Program-made: the position numbers and the translations under genes
Notes under the pieces: generated by a model
Database searches by the model: none
The model's input: the letters and a program-made list of their open reading frames with translations, nothing else
Told to the model about the DNA's origin: nothing
Assembly (NCBI RefSeq): GCF_023111095.1
Contig: NZ_JALGYW010000027.1
Coordinates: 1 to 64,000 of the forward strand
Source: Maribellus sp. YY47
GTDB lineage: Bacteria; Bacteroidota; Bacteroidia; Bacteroidales; Prolixibacteraceae
DNA length: 64,000 nt
Direction of reading: 5' to 3'
Shown here: positions 1 through 8,619 of the stretch, piece by piece
Numbering within the stretch: the first letter of the stretch is position 1
How the letters are laid out: each line of letters starts with the position of its first letter

Positions 1-228
1 AATTGCTTGTTTGCATGCAAAAATCCGTATTTTCAATTCAAATCGTCACGCTATCAAAAATCGCTACAAGTACGACTAACAAAGAATTTCAAAGAACGTC
101 TATTAATTTTTAATACCCACTAGTGAGATAGTATATAAACTGATATTCATGAAAATCAATAAGATAGTTTTTTAACTTAATTGTATTTTTATTATTTTTA
201 TTGAATTCTTTCAGAAACCTAACTATTT

Positions 229-1929
229 ATGAATGAGACTAATTTACCTCCAGAAAAAGAAAAATCAAAAATTGATTTTTGGAAACGATTAATTCTAACT
301 ATTTCAGTATTTAATGCATGTCTCATTATAGGACATCTTCTATTCGAAATTTTATTTTCGAAAAACTCATCCGTTTTAGCAACTATAGTTGATTACAACT
401 ATCATTCAAGAGAAGTTTGGATAATATCATTTAACATATTTGTATTGCTTTATTTAGTATTTAAATCGATAGAGAAAAATACATTTCCCAATAGAAGTAA
501 GTTTTTAACTGATTTAACTGTCGTTCTATTTGTAATATGGTATTGCTTTAAACGCGGAGGAACACATGAAATTAATGGAGTAAGTTTTTGTCTTGATTCA
601 TATTCCTTTGTTAATATCAAATATCTCGACTTTTTGATATTACTTGGAATATTTAGCATAATACGACTGTCGTCAGATTTTATTTCTAAGTCAAAAAAAA
701 TAGAACATAAGTCAGTCTGGATGAATGATAAGCCATTGGCAAATATTGAGTTTGAGGATTTCGGACGTAAAGAGTTGGTAAATAAAGTTGTAGGCGAAAT
801 TAATTCATTTTCAGACCAAGAAAGTTCATTCACGATTGGAATTGTCGGTCCATGGGGTTCTGGAAAAACTTCTTTCATAAAAATATTGCAGGATAAAGTA
901 AACACTGATCAAAACATTATTATTGATTTTAATCCATGGCAGTATCCTGAAGAGACGAATTTGACTCTTGTATTTTTAAAGGAAATAGAAAAGCATTTAT
1001 GTCGTTACTCTTTTTCTACCAATAGAATCAATGACTATTTAAATCAACTTTTTAAGGGAAATATAAATTGGTGGGGAACCTTAACGAACTTATTTATTAA
1101 GGAGAAAAATATTCGAGATGTACAAGAAAGTATAAAAGAGTCTATACTAGAGGCAAGGAAGAAACTCATTGTTTTTATTGATGACATCGATAGGTTGCAA
1201 GCAAATGAAATTTACGAGGTTCTGACTATAATTCGCAATATTGGGAATTTACCTAACACTATTTTTGTGTTAGGATATGACAAAGATTATTTATTAGATA
1301 TACTTGAAGATAAGATTAAACATCCTCAACGTTATTTATCTAAATTCTTTCAAGTTGAGTTTTCGCTTAGTAAAATAGCAGATCTAAAAGTAAGAGAGGA
1401 ATTGACCAGCAAATTGGAGATATCTTTTCCCGAATTTCAAAAGGATTATGTTGCTAGTTCTAATGAAGAAGAGTTTGAGTCGGCTGATGCCCTCCTGCAG
1501 AGTATTGAAATTGTAAAACTTCTGAAAAATAAGCGAGATGTAATTAAATTAATGAATGTGATTAATACTACTTGGCCAATTTTAAGAGAAGCATTAGTTT
1601 TAAGAATATATTTACAGTTAGAAATATTACGCCTAAAGTACGGAAATATTTATTCGAAGTTGAAATTTAGAGATAAGGACTTTTTATTTGAAAATGAAAG
1701 TGCAAAATTGTATGTTTTTAATACTAATGTAGATTTGGATATAATAATTAAGAATTCCAATGACAGAGATATCATCAGATCAACATTAGAATCGATGTTT
1801 CCAAATAATGGGAGGGAGAGAAATTTAAAGTCAATTCGGCGCGTTGAAAAATTTGACTCTTATTTTCAAAACCAATTGACAACATCTGCATATGAAGAAT
1901 TAGAGGCATTGAGAGGAAATGAAGAATAA
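229..1929 (+). CDS. Membrane-anchored KAP-family P-loop NTPase
   Basis: This 566-residue protein has about four hydrophobic segments near its N-terminus (roughly residues 20-43, 63-81, 92-107 and 132-147), followed by a P-loop NTPase domain. The Walker A motif GPWGSGKTS is at about 207-215, the FNPW motif typical of KAP NTPases lies after it, and the Walker B LIVFIDD is at about 313-319 followed by IDRL. KAP proteins are membrane-linked ATPases of the STAND/AAA-like group; several bacterial members are tied to phage exclusion or mobile elements, but the substrate of this one is unknown. The end of the protein resembles the region just after the NTPase core, and many family members continue further. 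The next gene overlaps by 11 bases in another frame and may be the missing C-terminal part. Base composition is much more AT-rich than in the genes beyond 2820, which suggests transfer. The family call is firm; a defence role is only inferred. Confidence 0.88.
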   Translation: MNETNLPPEKEKSKIDFWKRLILTISVFNACLIIGHLLFEILFSKNSSVLATIVDYNYHSREVWIISFNIFVLLYLVFKSIEKNTFPNRSKFLTDLTVVLFVIWYCFKRGGTHEINGVSFCLDSYSFVNIKYLDFLILLGIFSIIRLSSDFISKSKKIEHKSVWMNDKPLANIEFEDFGRKELVNKVVGEINSFSDQESSFTIGIVGPWGSGKTSFIKILQDKVNTDQNIIIDFNPWQYPEETNLTLVFLKEIEKHLCRYSFSTNRINDYLNQLFKGNINWWGTLTNLFIKEKNIRDVQESIKESILEARKKLIVFIDDIDRLQANEIYEVLTIIRNIGNLPNTIFVLGYDKDYLLDILEDKIKHPQRYLSKFFQVEFSLSKIADLKVREELTSKLEISFPEFQKDYVASSNEEEFESADALLQSIEIVKLLKNKRDVIKLMNVINTTWPILREALVLRIYLQLEILRLKYGNIYSKLKFRDKDFLFENESAKLYVFNTNVDLDIIIKNSNDRDIIRSTLESMFPNNGRERNLKSIRRVEKFDSYFQNQLTTSAYEELEALRGNEE

Positions 1930-2779
1930 TCTTTCGTTTAAAAATAAGGTGAATGATTTGTGGAATACAAATCCTGAGACAAGGGATGACACAATTGGAT
2001 ATTTATTGAGTATAGATAAGTTTCAATCATTCCAAGACTGGAAGAAAATAATTGAAGTCTATTTTGAAATTGATCAATATTTTGTTGAAAAACATTCAGA
2101 TAAGATTATTGATCTTATCCATAAAGGTCAAGATGAATTTTCTACTGAAAAAGTTTCGGGATTCTTAGTTGAGTATTTAAAAGAAGACTCGAAGATTGAA
2201 TTTAATTATTCAAATCTTCTTTACTTACTAAATCAAGAACATAAGAATGCGAATAGAGAATCTCGTAAGACTTTTACAAAGAATGAGTTGGAGGAAATTT
2301 GCAAAAGGAGACTTGAGCGATTTATCAGCAGTCCTATAAAGGACATTGAAAAAGCATTTAACATATTGTATTCGTGCTGGGATTTTGTTGATGACAAAAA
2401 TATTGTTCATTTAACATCTTCCTCTCTTGCGCTAATGAGAAGTTATATTGAGGAATTACCGGAACAATATTTGAATTTTATTATTAGACATCAGTTTTAT
2501 CCTATCAATCCAGACATCTCAGGAGGGAGATATATTTTTGTTCTTGAGCCTTTTACTAAACAGATATTTAAAGGATGGGAGAATTATGAACTCTTTTTAA
2601 AGGAATTGAAAGAGAATTCAACTGTAAATAGAAATACTATTGAATGTAATCAGAAATTCTATGATTTATTTAAGACTAACAAATATGAAAGTGTTCCAAT
2701 TCATAAAGATGATCTAAAATTGTTCAGGCATTGTTCTAAACAAATTGAAGATATATTAAAAGAATCACAAATTAATTAA
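1919..2779 (+). CDS. Hypothetical protein overlapping the KAP NTPase gene (possible split C-terminal half)
   Basis: The 286-residue product is charged and mostly alpha-helical in appearance, with no signal peptide, membrane segment or motif that I recognise. Its ATG lies inside the last codons of the KAP gene (11-base overlap), so translation is probably coupled. There are two readings. It may be a separate partner of the NTPase. Or the two frames may be one protein of about 850 residues split by a frameshift, since long KAP proteins carry a helical C-terminal region and this ORF begins where that would start. Composition is as AT-rich as the upstream gene and the pair ends at a strong terminator, so both belong to the same unit. 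Confidence 0.7.
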   Translation: MKNNLSFKNKVNDLWNTNPETRDDTIGYLLSIDKFQSFQDWKKIIEVYFEIDQYFVEKHSDKIIDLIHKGQDEFSTEKVSGFLVEYLKEDSKIEFNYSNLLYLLNQEHKNANRESRKTFTKNELEEICKRRLERFISSPIKDIEKAFNILYSCWDFVDDKNIVHLTSSSLALMRSYIEELPEQYLNFIIRHQFYPINPDISGGRYIFVLEPFTKQIFKGWENYELFLKELKENSTVNRNTIECNQKFYDLFKTNKYESVPIHKDDLKLFRHCSKQIEDILKESQIN

Positions 2780-2780
2780 T

Positions 2781-2817
2781 AAAAAAACCGTTCTCTTTTT
2801 GAAAAGAACGGTTTTTT
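2781..2817. terminator. Bidirectional intrinsic terminator
   Basis: CCGTTCT (2788-2794) pairs with AGAACGG (2805-2811), flanked by an A-run on the left and a T-run on the right. It can end the KAP unit on the plus strand and the uracil permease gene on the minus strand. It also marks the right edge of the AT-rich patch. Confidence 0.85.
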
Positions 2818-2840
2818 GGGAAGAGAATAAAGTATCGTGT

Positions 2841-4046
2841 TTATTTTTCTTCGTTTGCTGTTTTAGGCAATAACAGGTTCAGGATGATTCCAACTGTAGC
2901 AGCCAAGCCAATTCCAGCCAGTGAAAAATGTCCGTAAGAAATGATTGCGCCACCTATCCCAACAGTAAGAACTACCGAAACAATAACCTGGTTGCGGGTT
3001 TCTCCCATGTCAGCTTTTGAGTCAACCAGTGTTTTGATGCCGATGGAAGCGATCATTCCGAATAATAAGAGCATGATTCCTCCCAAAATAGCCTGTGGTA
3101 TGGTCTCGAGGAAGCCGCTTACTTTTCCGACGAGTGAAAAAACGATGGCGGTAATGGCCGCAATTCTTAATACAAATGGATTGGTTACTTTGGTAAGGGT
3201 AATTGCGCCGGTTACTTCGGAGTAAGTGGTGTTGGGCACACCTCCGAAACAACCTGCAATACCGGTTGCAATACCGTCGCCCAGCAAAGTTCGGTGCAAG
3301 CCGGGTTTTTCAATAAAATTCTTATTGCAAACACCACCAATGGCGTACATGTCGCCCACGTGCTCAATGATCGGTGCAATGGCTACCGGTATCATATAAA
3401 GTATTGCGTGCCAACTGAATTTTGGAGCAGTAAATTCGGGCAACGAAATCCAGGCAGCCTCTTTTATGGCAGTATAATCTACTTTTCCCCAAATGAGCGC
3501 AACAATATAACCCACTGCAATTCCGATAAAAATAGGTATCAACTTGATCATCTTTTTCCCGAAAATTACGACAGTGATAGCGGTGGCCAGTGAAATGATG
3601 GCCAGCACCCAATCGGTTTTTGCCATATCAACGGCAGCCGAAGCGAGAGACAATCCGATGATCATAATTACGGGGCCAACTACAACTGCAGGAAACAATC
3701 GCTCTACAAATTGCAATCCGCGCATTTTGACCAAAGCAGAAACAACAGCGTAAACAATTCCCACTGCAATAATCCCCGATAATGTTCCGGGCCATCCATA
3801 CAATTTGGTGGCTTCAATAATAGGTGCGATGAAAGCAAAACTACTACCCAGGAAAACGGGTACCTGACCCTTGGTAATAAAGTGAAAAATCATCGTACCG
3901 ATACCGGCCGTGAATAGTGCTACTGCCGGATCGATTCCCACCAATAAAGGAACCAAAACGGTAGCGCCAAATGCAACAAACAGGAACTGCACCCCCAGAA
4001 CCGTGTTTTTTAAGGTTAGTTGCTCACGAAAAGTTTTTTCAGTCAT
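2841..4046 (-). CDS. uraA: Uracil/xanthine permease, NCS2 family
   Basis: A 401-residue polytopic membrane protein of the NCS2 nucleobase:cation symporter family, expected to import uracil across the inner membrane. Visible family signatures are the QVPVFLGSSFAF segment near the N-terminal third, EHVGDMYAIG (the conserved acidic transport motif), and the GGVPNTTYSE-type stretch after it. Length matches UraA-type permeases. It is transcribed alone, toward the shared terminator at 2781-2817. The start chosen opens with MTEKTFREQLTLKNTV, the usual short cytoplasmic lead before the first helix. Substrate could be xanthine or another base, but the UraA-like length and motifs favour uracil. Confidence 0.92.
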   Translation of the reverse strand: MTEKTFREQLTLKNTVLGVQFLFVAFGATVLVPLLVGIDPAVALFTAGIGTMIFHFITKGQVPVFLGSSFAFIAPIIEATKLYGWPGTLSGIIAVGIVYAVVSALVKMRGLQFVERLFPAVVVGPVIMIIGLSLASAAVDMAKTDWVLAIISLATAITVVIFGKKMIKLIPIFIGIAVGYIVALIWGKVDYTAIKEAAWISLPEFTAPKFSWHAILYMIPVAIAPIIEHVGDMYAIGGVCNKNFIEKPGLHRTLLGDGIATGIAGCFGGVPNTTYSEVTGAITLTKVTNPFVLRIAAITAIVFSLVGKVSGFLETIPQAILGGIMLLLFGMIASIGIKTLVDSKADMGETRNQVIVSVVLTVGIGGAIISYGHFSLAGIGLAATVGIILNLLLPKTANEEK

Positions 4047-4074
4047 ACTTCTTCTTTTAAACGTGGTTTTTTAT

Positions 4075-4108
4075 AAAAAAGACCCGTTTCCAATAGAAAC
4101 GAGTCTTT
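4075..4108 (-). terminator. Intrinsic terminator after the DUF1080 lipoprotein gene
   Basis: GACCCGTTTC (4081-4090) and GAAACGAGTC (4096-4105) form a 10-pair stem with one mismatch. The preceding A-run becomes a U-run on the minus-strand transcript. Confidence 0.8.
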
Positions 4109-4118
4109 CAATTATTAA

Positions 4119-4913
4119 TTAATTCAAAATTTCGGAAGGAATTTCTTTAATGGGCGTTATTCGAACCGACTTAATAAAGAGTTCAGCGCCCTCGGACTGT
4201 AACTGAATTTTACCCGAAGTCAACGGTTTTATGACCCCGTCTTCGAAAATGCCGGTGTTTGTGTTTACCATTACCGTTTTGCCGTTGACAACATGAACAC
4301 AGGTTCTGCCAACCGTATAAAGTTCTACTGTATTCCATTCGCCTAGCGGATTCTCCGCATCAAGGGCTTTTTTGATTCCGGGGCCTTCAAAATCTTTTCC
4401 GAATTGTTTCAGTTGCCCTCCCTTGGAATAGCTAAAGCTTTCTTCTGATTCTGTTACTTCGGTTTCGCAAACCGTGTTGTTCATCAGGTAAGTGTCACCC
4501 AGTTTTTCATGCATTAACTGGCATTCAATGTTGGTCATCCAGGTGCCCAGTGCAGCGCCAAATTCACCAAACCCGTGGTACAGGAGTCCACTGTTACGCT
4601 GTGTGTAAACTTTTTCGCCCCATTTGAAAACCAATTCCAGGTGATAATTGGTGAATGTGTCAACCGTTGCGAGCGAACCGTTCACTTCTCCTGAAATGTA
4701 TATCAGTTTTTCGCCGTTTTCTTCCACTACCTGAAATACTTTATCGGAAGTAGCATTGGCATGCAAATCGTCAAAGCCGGCAAGCGCGGTTCCGATGAAG
4801 GTGTCCCAGCCATCGAGGTTTTCACCGTTAAATAAAGGTTGCCAGGGTTTGGCACAACCCGACAGCAGAGCAACGAAACTACTCAGTAAAAGGAAGCGGG
4901 AAAAAGAATTCAT
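4119..4913 (-). CDS. DUF1080 (3-keto-disaccharide hydrolase family) lipoprotein
   Basis: A 264-residue predicted lipoprotein: the N-terminus is a signal peptide with lipobox LLSGC near residue 20, so it should sit in the outer or inner membrane facing outward. The body is a concanavalin-like DUF1080 domain, opening with the typical PLFNGENLDGWDTF motif and containing the expected glycine/tyrosine-rich beta-strand segments. DUF1080 proteins cleave 3-keto-glycosides made by Gfo/Idh-type oxidoreductases. No oxidoreductase lies beside it, but a second DUF1080 gene at 54208 does have one. It has its own terminator on each side and appears monocistronic. Confidence 0.87.
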   Translation of the reverse strand: MNSFSRFLLLSSFVALLSGCAKPWQPLFNGENLDGWDTFIGTALAGFDDLHANATSDKVFQVVEENGEKLIYISGEVNGSLATVDTFTNYHLELVFKWGEKVYTQRNSGLLYHGFGEFGAALGTWMTNIECQLMHEKLGDTYLMNNTVCETEVTESEESFSYSKGGQLKQFGKDFEGPGIKKALDAENPLGEWNTVELYTVGRTCVHVVNGKTVMVNTNTGIFEDGVIKPLTSGKIQLQSEGAELFIKSVRITPIKEIPSEILN

Positions 4914-4940
4914 GATTTTCGGTTAAGTTTAACGTTATGT

Positions 4941-4975
4941 AAAAAAAACTGTCCCATAAATATAGGACAGTTTCT
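4941..4975 (-). terminator. Intrinsic terminator after the small HTH gene
   Basis: AAACTGTCC (4946-4954) pairs with GGACAGTTT (4965-4973); the A-run on the left gives a U-run in the minus-strand RNA. It separates the HTH gene from the DUF1080 gene. Confidence 0.82.
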
Positions 4976-5003
4976 TAAATATCGTAATCTTTTTTTTGAT
5001 TTG

Positions 5004-5258
5004 TTAAACAGCTTCTGCTGCAATTAATTGTTTTGCTCTGTCTAGCATCGAAGTGTCATCCAGCAATACTATTCCACCGTTTGGTCCCGGCTCCATATGG
5101 ATTCCTACTGCTTTGCCGTTTTCGTAATTGGCTCCTCCAAAATAATTTCTGACGGTTTCTTCTGATACTGCAAACTCTTTTGCCATTTGTCTGATTGATC
5201 CGTCAGGTAAGCTGTCTTTGATTTTTCGCAGCTCGTTAAATGTTATCTTTTTTTCCAT
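5004..5258 (-). CDS. Small helix-turn-helix DNA-binding protein
   Basis: An 84-residue protein whose first half reads as a helix-turn-helix: an initial helix, then IRQMAKEFAVSEETVRNYF as the recognition unit. The C-terminal part contains a glycine-rich turn (GPNGGIVLLDD) and a short final helix. Small DNA-binding proteins of this build are common in Bacteroidota and are probably regulators; the target is unknown. It is flanked by about 260 bases of A+T-rich sequence upstream and a terminator downstream, so it is transcribed alone. Confidence 0.8.
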   Translation of the reverse strand: MEKKITFNELRKIKDSLPDGSIRQMAKEFAVSEETVRNYFGGANYENGKAVGIHMEPGPNGGIVLLDDTSMLDRAKQLIAAEAV

Positions 5259-5516
5259 ATCGCTGAGATATTATTGATTAATTATAATGGTTATTAGAAC
5301 GAATTTTTCACATACCTGTAAATTTAAAATTAAAAAATTAATAATAAAAGATTAAAGCAGCAGCAAGGCAGAGCAGATCATTAAAGTATTAAAATTATGT
5401 GAAAAACAATTTGCTTTTTGAAGTGTAACGAGCAGTAGGTTAGAGAGATGTGTTTTTAAGGGTATGTTGTATAACAGGGTTTAAGAAGGGAGTTATTAAC
5501 AATTTTTAAAGGTCTG

Positions 5517-8459
5517 TCATTGTTGCAGAATACTGTTGTAAATCGCCTGGTGGATTTCAGTACGGATGTTGAGTTGGTAGAGACGGTTGTTTTCGCGTGT
5601 TGGATAAACCCGGTTTGACATGAATATAAACAGAATTCCGTTTTTGGGATCTGCCCATGCAAAAGTGCCGGTAAATCCTCCGTGCCCATAGCTGCTTTGG
5701 TCAGCCGAAACAGCCGGGAAGGCATCCAGCAGGTCTTTTTTGTAGTTGTTGATCAGGGGTTTGTCGAATCCGAGCCCTCTTCTGTTTCTGCTTTCAGGAA
5801 ATTGAATCCTTGTAAATTCATTTACTGTTTCTTCTGTAATATAACGGCGACCTCCAAAATAACCTTTCTGAAGATACATTTGGAAAAGCTTCGCCAGGTC
5901 GTTTGCAGTGCCAAACAAACCTGCATTTCCCGAAATGCCGTTCATCATTGCAGCCCCTTCGTCATGCGCAAATCCACATATTTTTTCTTTTCGGAAAAGG
6001 TCATCGTTTTCTGTCGGAACAATCTGCTGCATTGGAAAATGTTCGTAGGCGTTGTAAGTAATCGTATAAGCTCCCAACGGCTTGTAAAAGGTATTTTTGA
6101 TATAATTTTCGTAGGATTGGCCTGTCAGTTTTTCTATGATAGAAGGAAAAATAAAAAAGCTAAGTCCTGAGTAGGTGTATTGCTTTCGCGGGAGTAATTT
6201 GGAATTGCGGATAGTGTCCATCATTTGTGTGAGGTAGTTCGGGTTCATGTAAAGCTTTTCCGAAACACGAACGGTGAATTCGTCAGATGGCTCGTGACGA
6301 AACACGTTTGCATCCAGGTTACCCTCCTTGTCAACGGTATTCATCCAGAAGGAAATGTACGGTGCCAGTCGTGCCTGGTGTGCCAGAATATCTCTGATGA
6401 TTAGGTTTTCCTTGTTCGAACCGATAAAGTCGGGCCAGTATTTGCTAAACTTATCGTCTAAGTTGAATTTTTTATCGTCCACAAGTTTCATCAGTGCCGG
6501 GAGTGGCCCGGTAACCTTGGTGAGTGAAGCCCAGTCGTAAACATTGTTTTTTTCTACCGGTAGCTCATTATCGTAGGTCAGGAAGCCAAAGCATTTGTGG
6601 TAGATCACATTTCCATCTTTTGCAACGAGTACCTGGCATCCGGGATAGGCTTTCTCGTCTACACCCATTTGCGCAATGGTATCGATCAGGGCCAGCTTCT
6701 CTGCGCTCATTCCCACTTCTTCGGGTATGGTGTACGAAAATGTTTGATTGCCCTTAAGCGAAATTCCGTCGTTCACCTGGAAGCGTTGATCTACCGAAAC
6801 CGGTAGCTTGCCATTTGCGCCATAAGCTCCAAACACCAGTTGAGCTGATAGTTCCCGCGCAAGATCGGTGCCCTGGTAGGCCAGTATCAATCCTTTTGTG
6901 TGGTGAATATTGGAAAAATGCTTTAGTGCGTAGGCGTTTCCAAAAAACACAATCACCGATCTTTTATCTGCAACCAGATCCTCAGTTGCTTTTTGCTGAA
7001 TGGCGCTTACTCCATAATTTTCTGCCGGATATTTATGAATTCCTTCGATGGCAGTGATTACCAGGCTGTAGTTGGAAAGTTTATTTCGAAGTTGCAGCCA
7101 TTCTTTTTCGCTTGCATTTTTGGGAAGCACAAAATGATCGATTTGTGTGTAGTTATCGAGCATTGTTTGAAAGGCGGTTTTTGAACTGCTACCCAGGCTG
7201 ACAGAAGCTATCTTTTCGTTTTCCAGGTTTTGAACGGGAAGAATTTTCTGGTTGGCTAAAACGGTTAGTGATGCTTTGATCAGTTTTCGCTGAGTTACTC
7301 CAAATTTAGGGGCATTTAGTTTTCTTGTCAGGTCTTTAAGTTCTGCCGGTTGGTATTTCTGTAACCCTGCCCATCTCTTTATGGCCAGAATGGTGCGGCA
7401 TTTTTCTTCGATGGCTGCTTCCGTTATTTCTTTTTTTGAAATCGCCTCTTTTACTGCTGAAATTGCTGTTTCAAGATCGGGAACAAATTCCACCATATCG
7501 TTACCCGCTATCAAAGCTTCCACTTCGGCGCGGCCCGGTTCTGCCCGAACTCCTTTCATGCCGATAGCGTCGGTAACAATGAATCCGCGGTAACCCATTT
7601 CATTTTTTAAGTAGTCGGTAACTACCTTTTTTGACAGCGACGATGTTTTTCCCGATGGATCGAGTGCCGGAACAGAAAGATGGGCGGTCATTATTCCGCT
7701 GATCCCTTTTTTTGAAAGATACCGGAAAGAATAGGATTCGATGGAATCGAGCCTTGCTTTTGAATGCGGAACAAGTGGGAGTGTGACATGCGAATCGGTT
7801 TGGGTATCACCGTGCCCGGGAAAGTGTTTGGCTACCGGAATCACGCCTGCATCCTGCATTCCCTTCGAAACCATCCAGGCTTTTTCGGCCACATTTTGTT
7901 TGTTTTCTCCAAACGACCTAAAGTTGATCACCGGGTTCGAAGGATTGGTGTTGATATCGGCAACGGGTCCAAAATTCATCTGGATACCGAGCAGTTTGAG
8001 TTGTTCGCCAAACTCGCGCCCCATCTGGTAAATGAGAGAAGTATCCTGAATGGCCCCCAAACTTTGTGCATAAGGATATTGAACGGTGCTGTCGATTCGC
8101 ATCGCCGGCCCCCATTCTCCGTCAACAGCTATCAATAGCGGAGTTTCGGAAACTGCCTGAAACTGGTTGATCCATGAAGCTGTTTTAACAGGTGTTCCCT
8201 GCATTACCAAAACACCACCGGGTTTATAGGTGCGTATCTTGTCGATCACGGCTGCTTTGCTCGCTTCGTTCTGCTTGGGGTAAGCCGTAATCATCATTGT
8301 TTGAGCGATTTTCTCATCAAGACTTAGCCGGCTCATCTGTTCATTCACCCACGGATCGTTTTTGAAAACAGAGAAAGGTGGATCGCTGGCATAAATGCCG
8401 GAAGCCAGGAAATTACATAGTAATAACAGCAGAAAGTATTTCTTAGGCGTTGGTTTCAT
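5517..8459 (-). CDS. GH3 beta-N-acetylglucosaminidase (NagZ-like) fused to a serine beta-lactamase-fold domain
   Basis: I take the ATG at 8459 as start (980 residues) because it opens a clean signal peptide (MKPTPKKYFLLLLL); an in-frame ATG 48 bases upstream would bury it. The first half is a glycoside hydrolase family 3 domain with KHFPGHGDT at about 211-219, the NagZ-type acid/base loop D222-S-H224, and the likely nucleophile D297 in VTDAIGM. The second half, from about residue 590, is a serine beta-lactamase/esterase fold: S645-L-T-K648 is the SxxK motif, Y763-S-G stands where YxN/YxD is usual, and H926-G-G is the third motif. In Bacillus the separate NagZ, AmiE and NamZ enzymes work together on cell-wall fragments; here the first two are one polypeptide, and a NamZ-like gene is divergent next door. 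The exported enzyme should release GlcNAc and trim peptides from peptidoglycan pieces in the periplasm. The amidase activity is inferred. Confidence 0.9.
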   Translation of the reverse strand: MKPTPKKYFLLLLLCNFLASGIYASDPPFSVFKNDPWVNEQMSRLSLDEKIAQTMMITAYPKQNEASKAAVIDKIRTYKPGGVLVMQGTPVKTASWINQFQAVSETPLLIAVDGEWGPAMRIDSTVQYPYAQSLGAIQDTSLIYQMGREFGEQLKLLGIQMNFGPVADINTNPSNPVINFRSFGENKQNVAEKAWMVSKGMQDAGVIPVAKHFPGHGDTQTDSHVTLPLVPHSKARLDSIESYSFRYLSKKGISGIMTAHLSVPALDPSGKTSSLSKKVVTDYLKNEMGYRGFIVTDAIGMKGVRAEPGRAEVEALIAGNDMVEFVPDLETAISAVKEAISKKEITEAAIEEKCRTILAIKRWAGLQKYQPAELKDLTRKLNAPKFGVTQRKLIKASLTVLANQKILPVQNLENEKIASVSLGSSSKTAFQTMLDNYTQIDHFVLPKNASEKEWLQLRNKLSNYSLVITAIEGIHKYPAENYGVSAIQQKATEDLVADKRSVIVFFGNAYALKHFSNIHHTKGLILAYQGTDLARELSAQLVFGAYGANGKLPVSVDQRFQVNDGISLKGNQTFSYTIPEEVGMSAEKLALIDTIAQMGVDEKAYPGCQVLVAKDGNVIYHKCFGFLTYDNELPVEKNNVYDWASLTKVTGPLPALMKLVDDKKFNLDDKFSKYWPDFIGSNKENLIIRDILAHQARLAPYISFWMNTVDKEGNLDANVFRHEPSDEFTVRVSEKLYMNPNYLTQMMDTIRNSKLLPRKQYTYSGLSFFIFPSIIEKLTGQSYENYIKNTFYKPLGAYTITYNAYEHFPMQQIVPTENDDLFRKEKICGFAHDEGAAMMNGISGNAGLFGTANDLAKLFQMYLQKGYFGGRRYITEETVNEFTRIQFPESRNRRGLGFDKPLINNYKKDLLDAFPAVSADQSSYGHGGFTGTFAWADPKNGILFIFMSNRVYPTRENNRLYQLNIRTEIHQAIYNSILQQ

Positions 8460-8491
8460 GTAAAAAAGTTTTCTTTTAATCTCATTCGTTG

Positions 8492-8543
8492 AAACCCGCC
8501 CGATCACTTATTGTTTAACTTCTTCCTTATTTAAGGCGGGTTT
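8492..8543. promoter_or_regulatory. Inverted repeat in the divergent control region of the cell-wall-sugar locus
   Basis: AAACCCGCC (8492-8500) and GGCGGGTTT (8535-8543) are a perfect 9-base inverted repeat separated by 34 AT-rich bases, lying between the divergent GH3 fusion gene and the DUF1343 gene. It could be an operator or leader hairpin for one of the genes. The repeat is seen directly; function is a guess. Confidence 0.4.
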
Positions 8544-8619
8544 AATTTTCAAAAGAATGAGAGCTTCGAAAATATTATAAAACTATCTTCGTAACAACAA
8601 ATGTAAAATATTAATAGCG

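Noticed and set aside
1-123. Open frame running from the window edge to a TAG at 121-123
   Set aside because: Only 40 codons, two frames are open at once and neither resembles a known protein end; cannot be supported without the sequence to the left.
5682-6170. 162-codon open frame antisense to the GH3 fusion gene
   Set aside because: Overlaps the lactamase-like domain whose motifs are intact on the other strand; no coding signature of its own.
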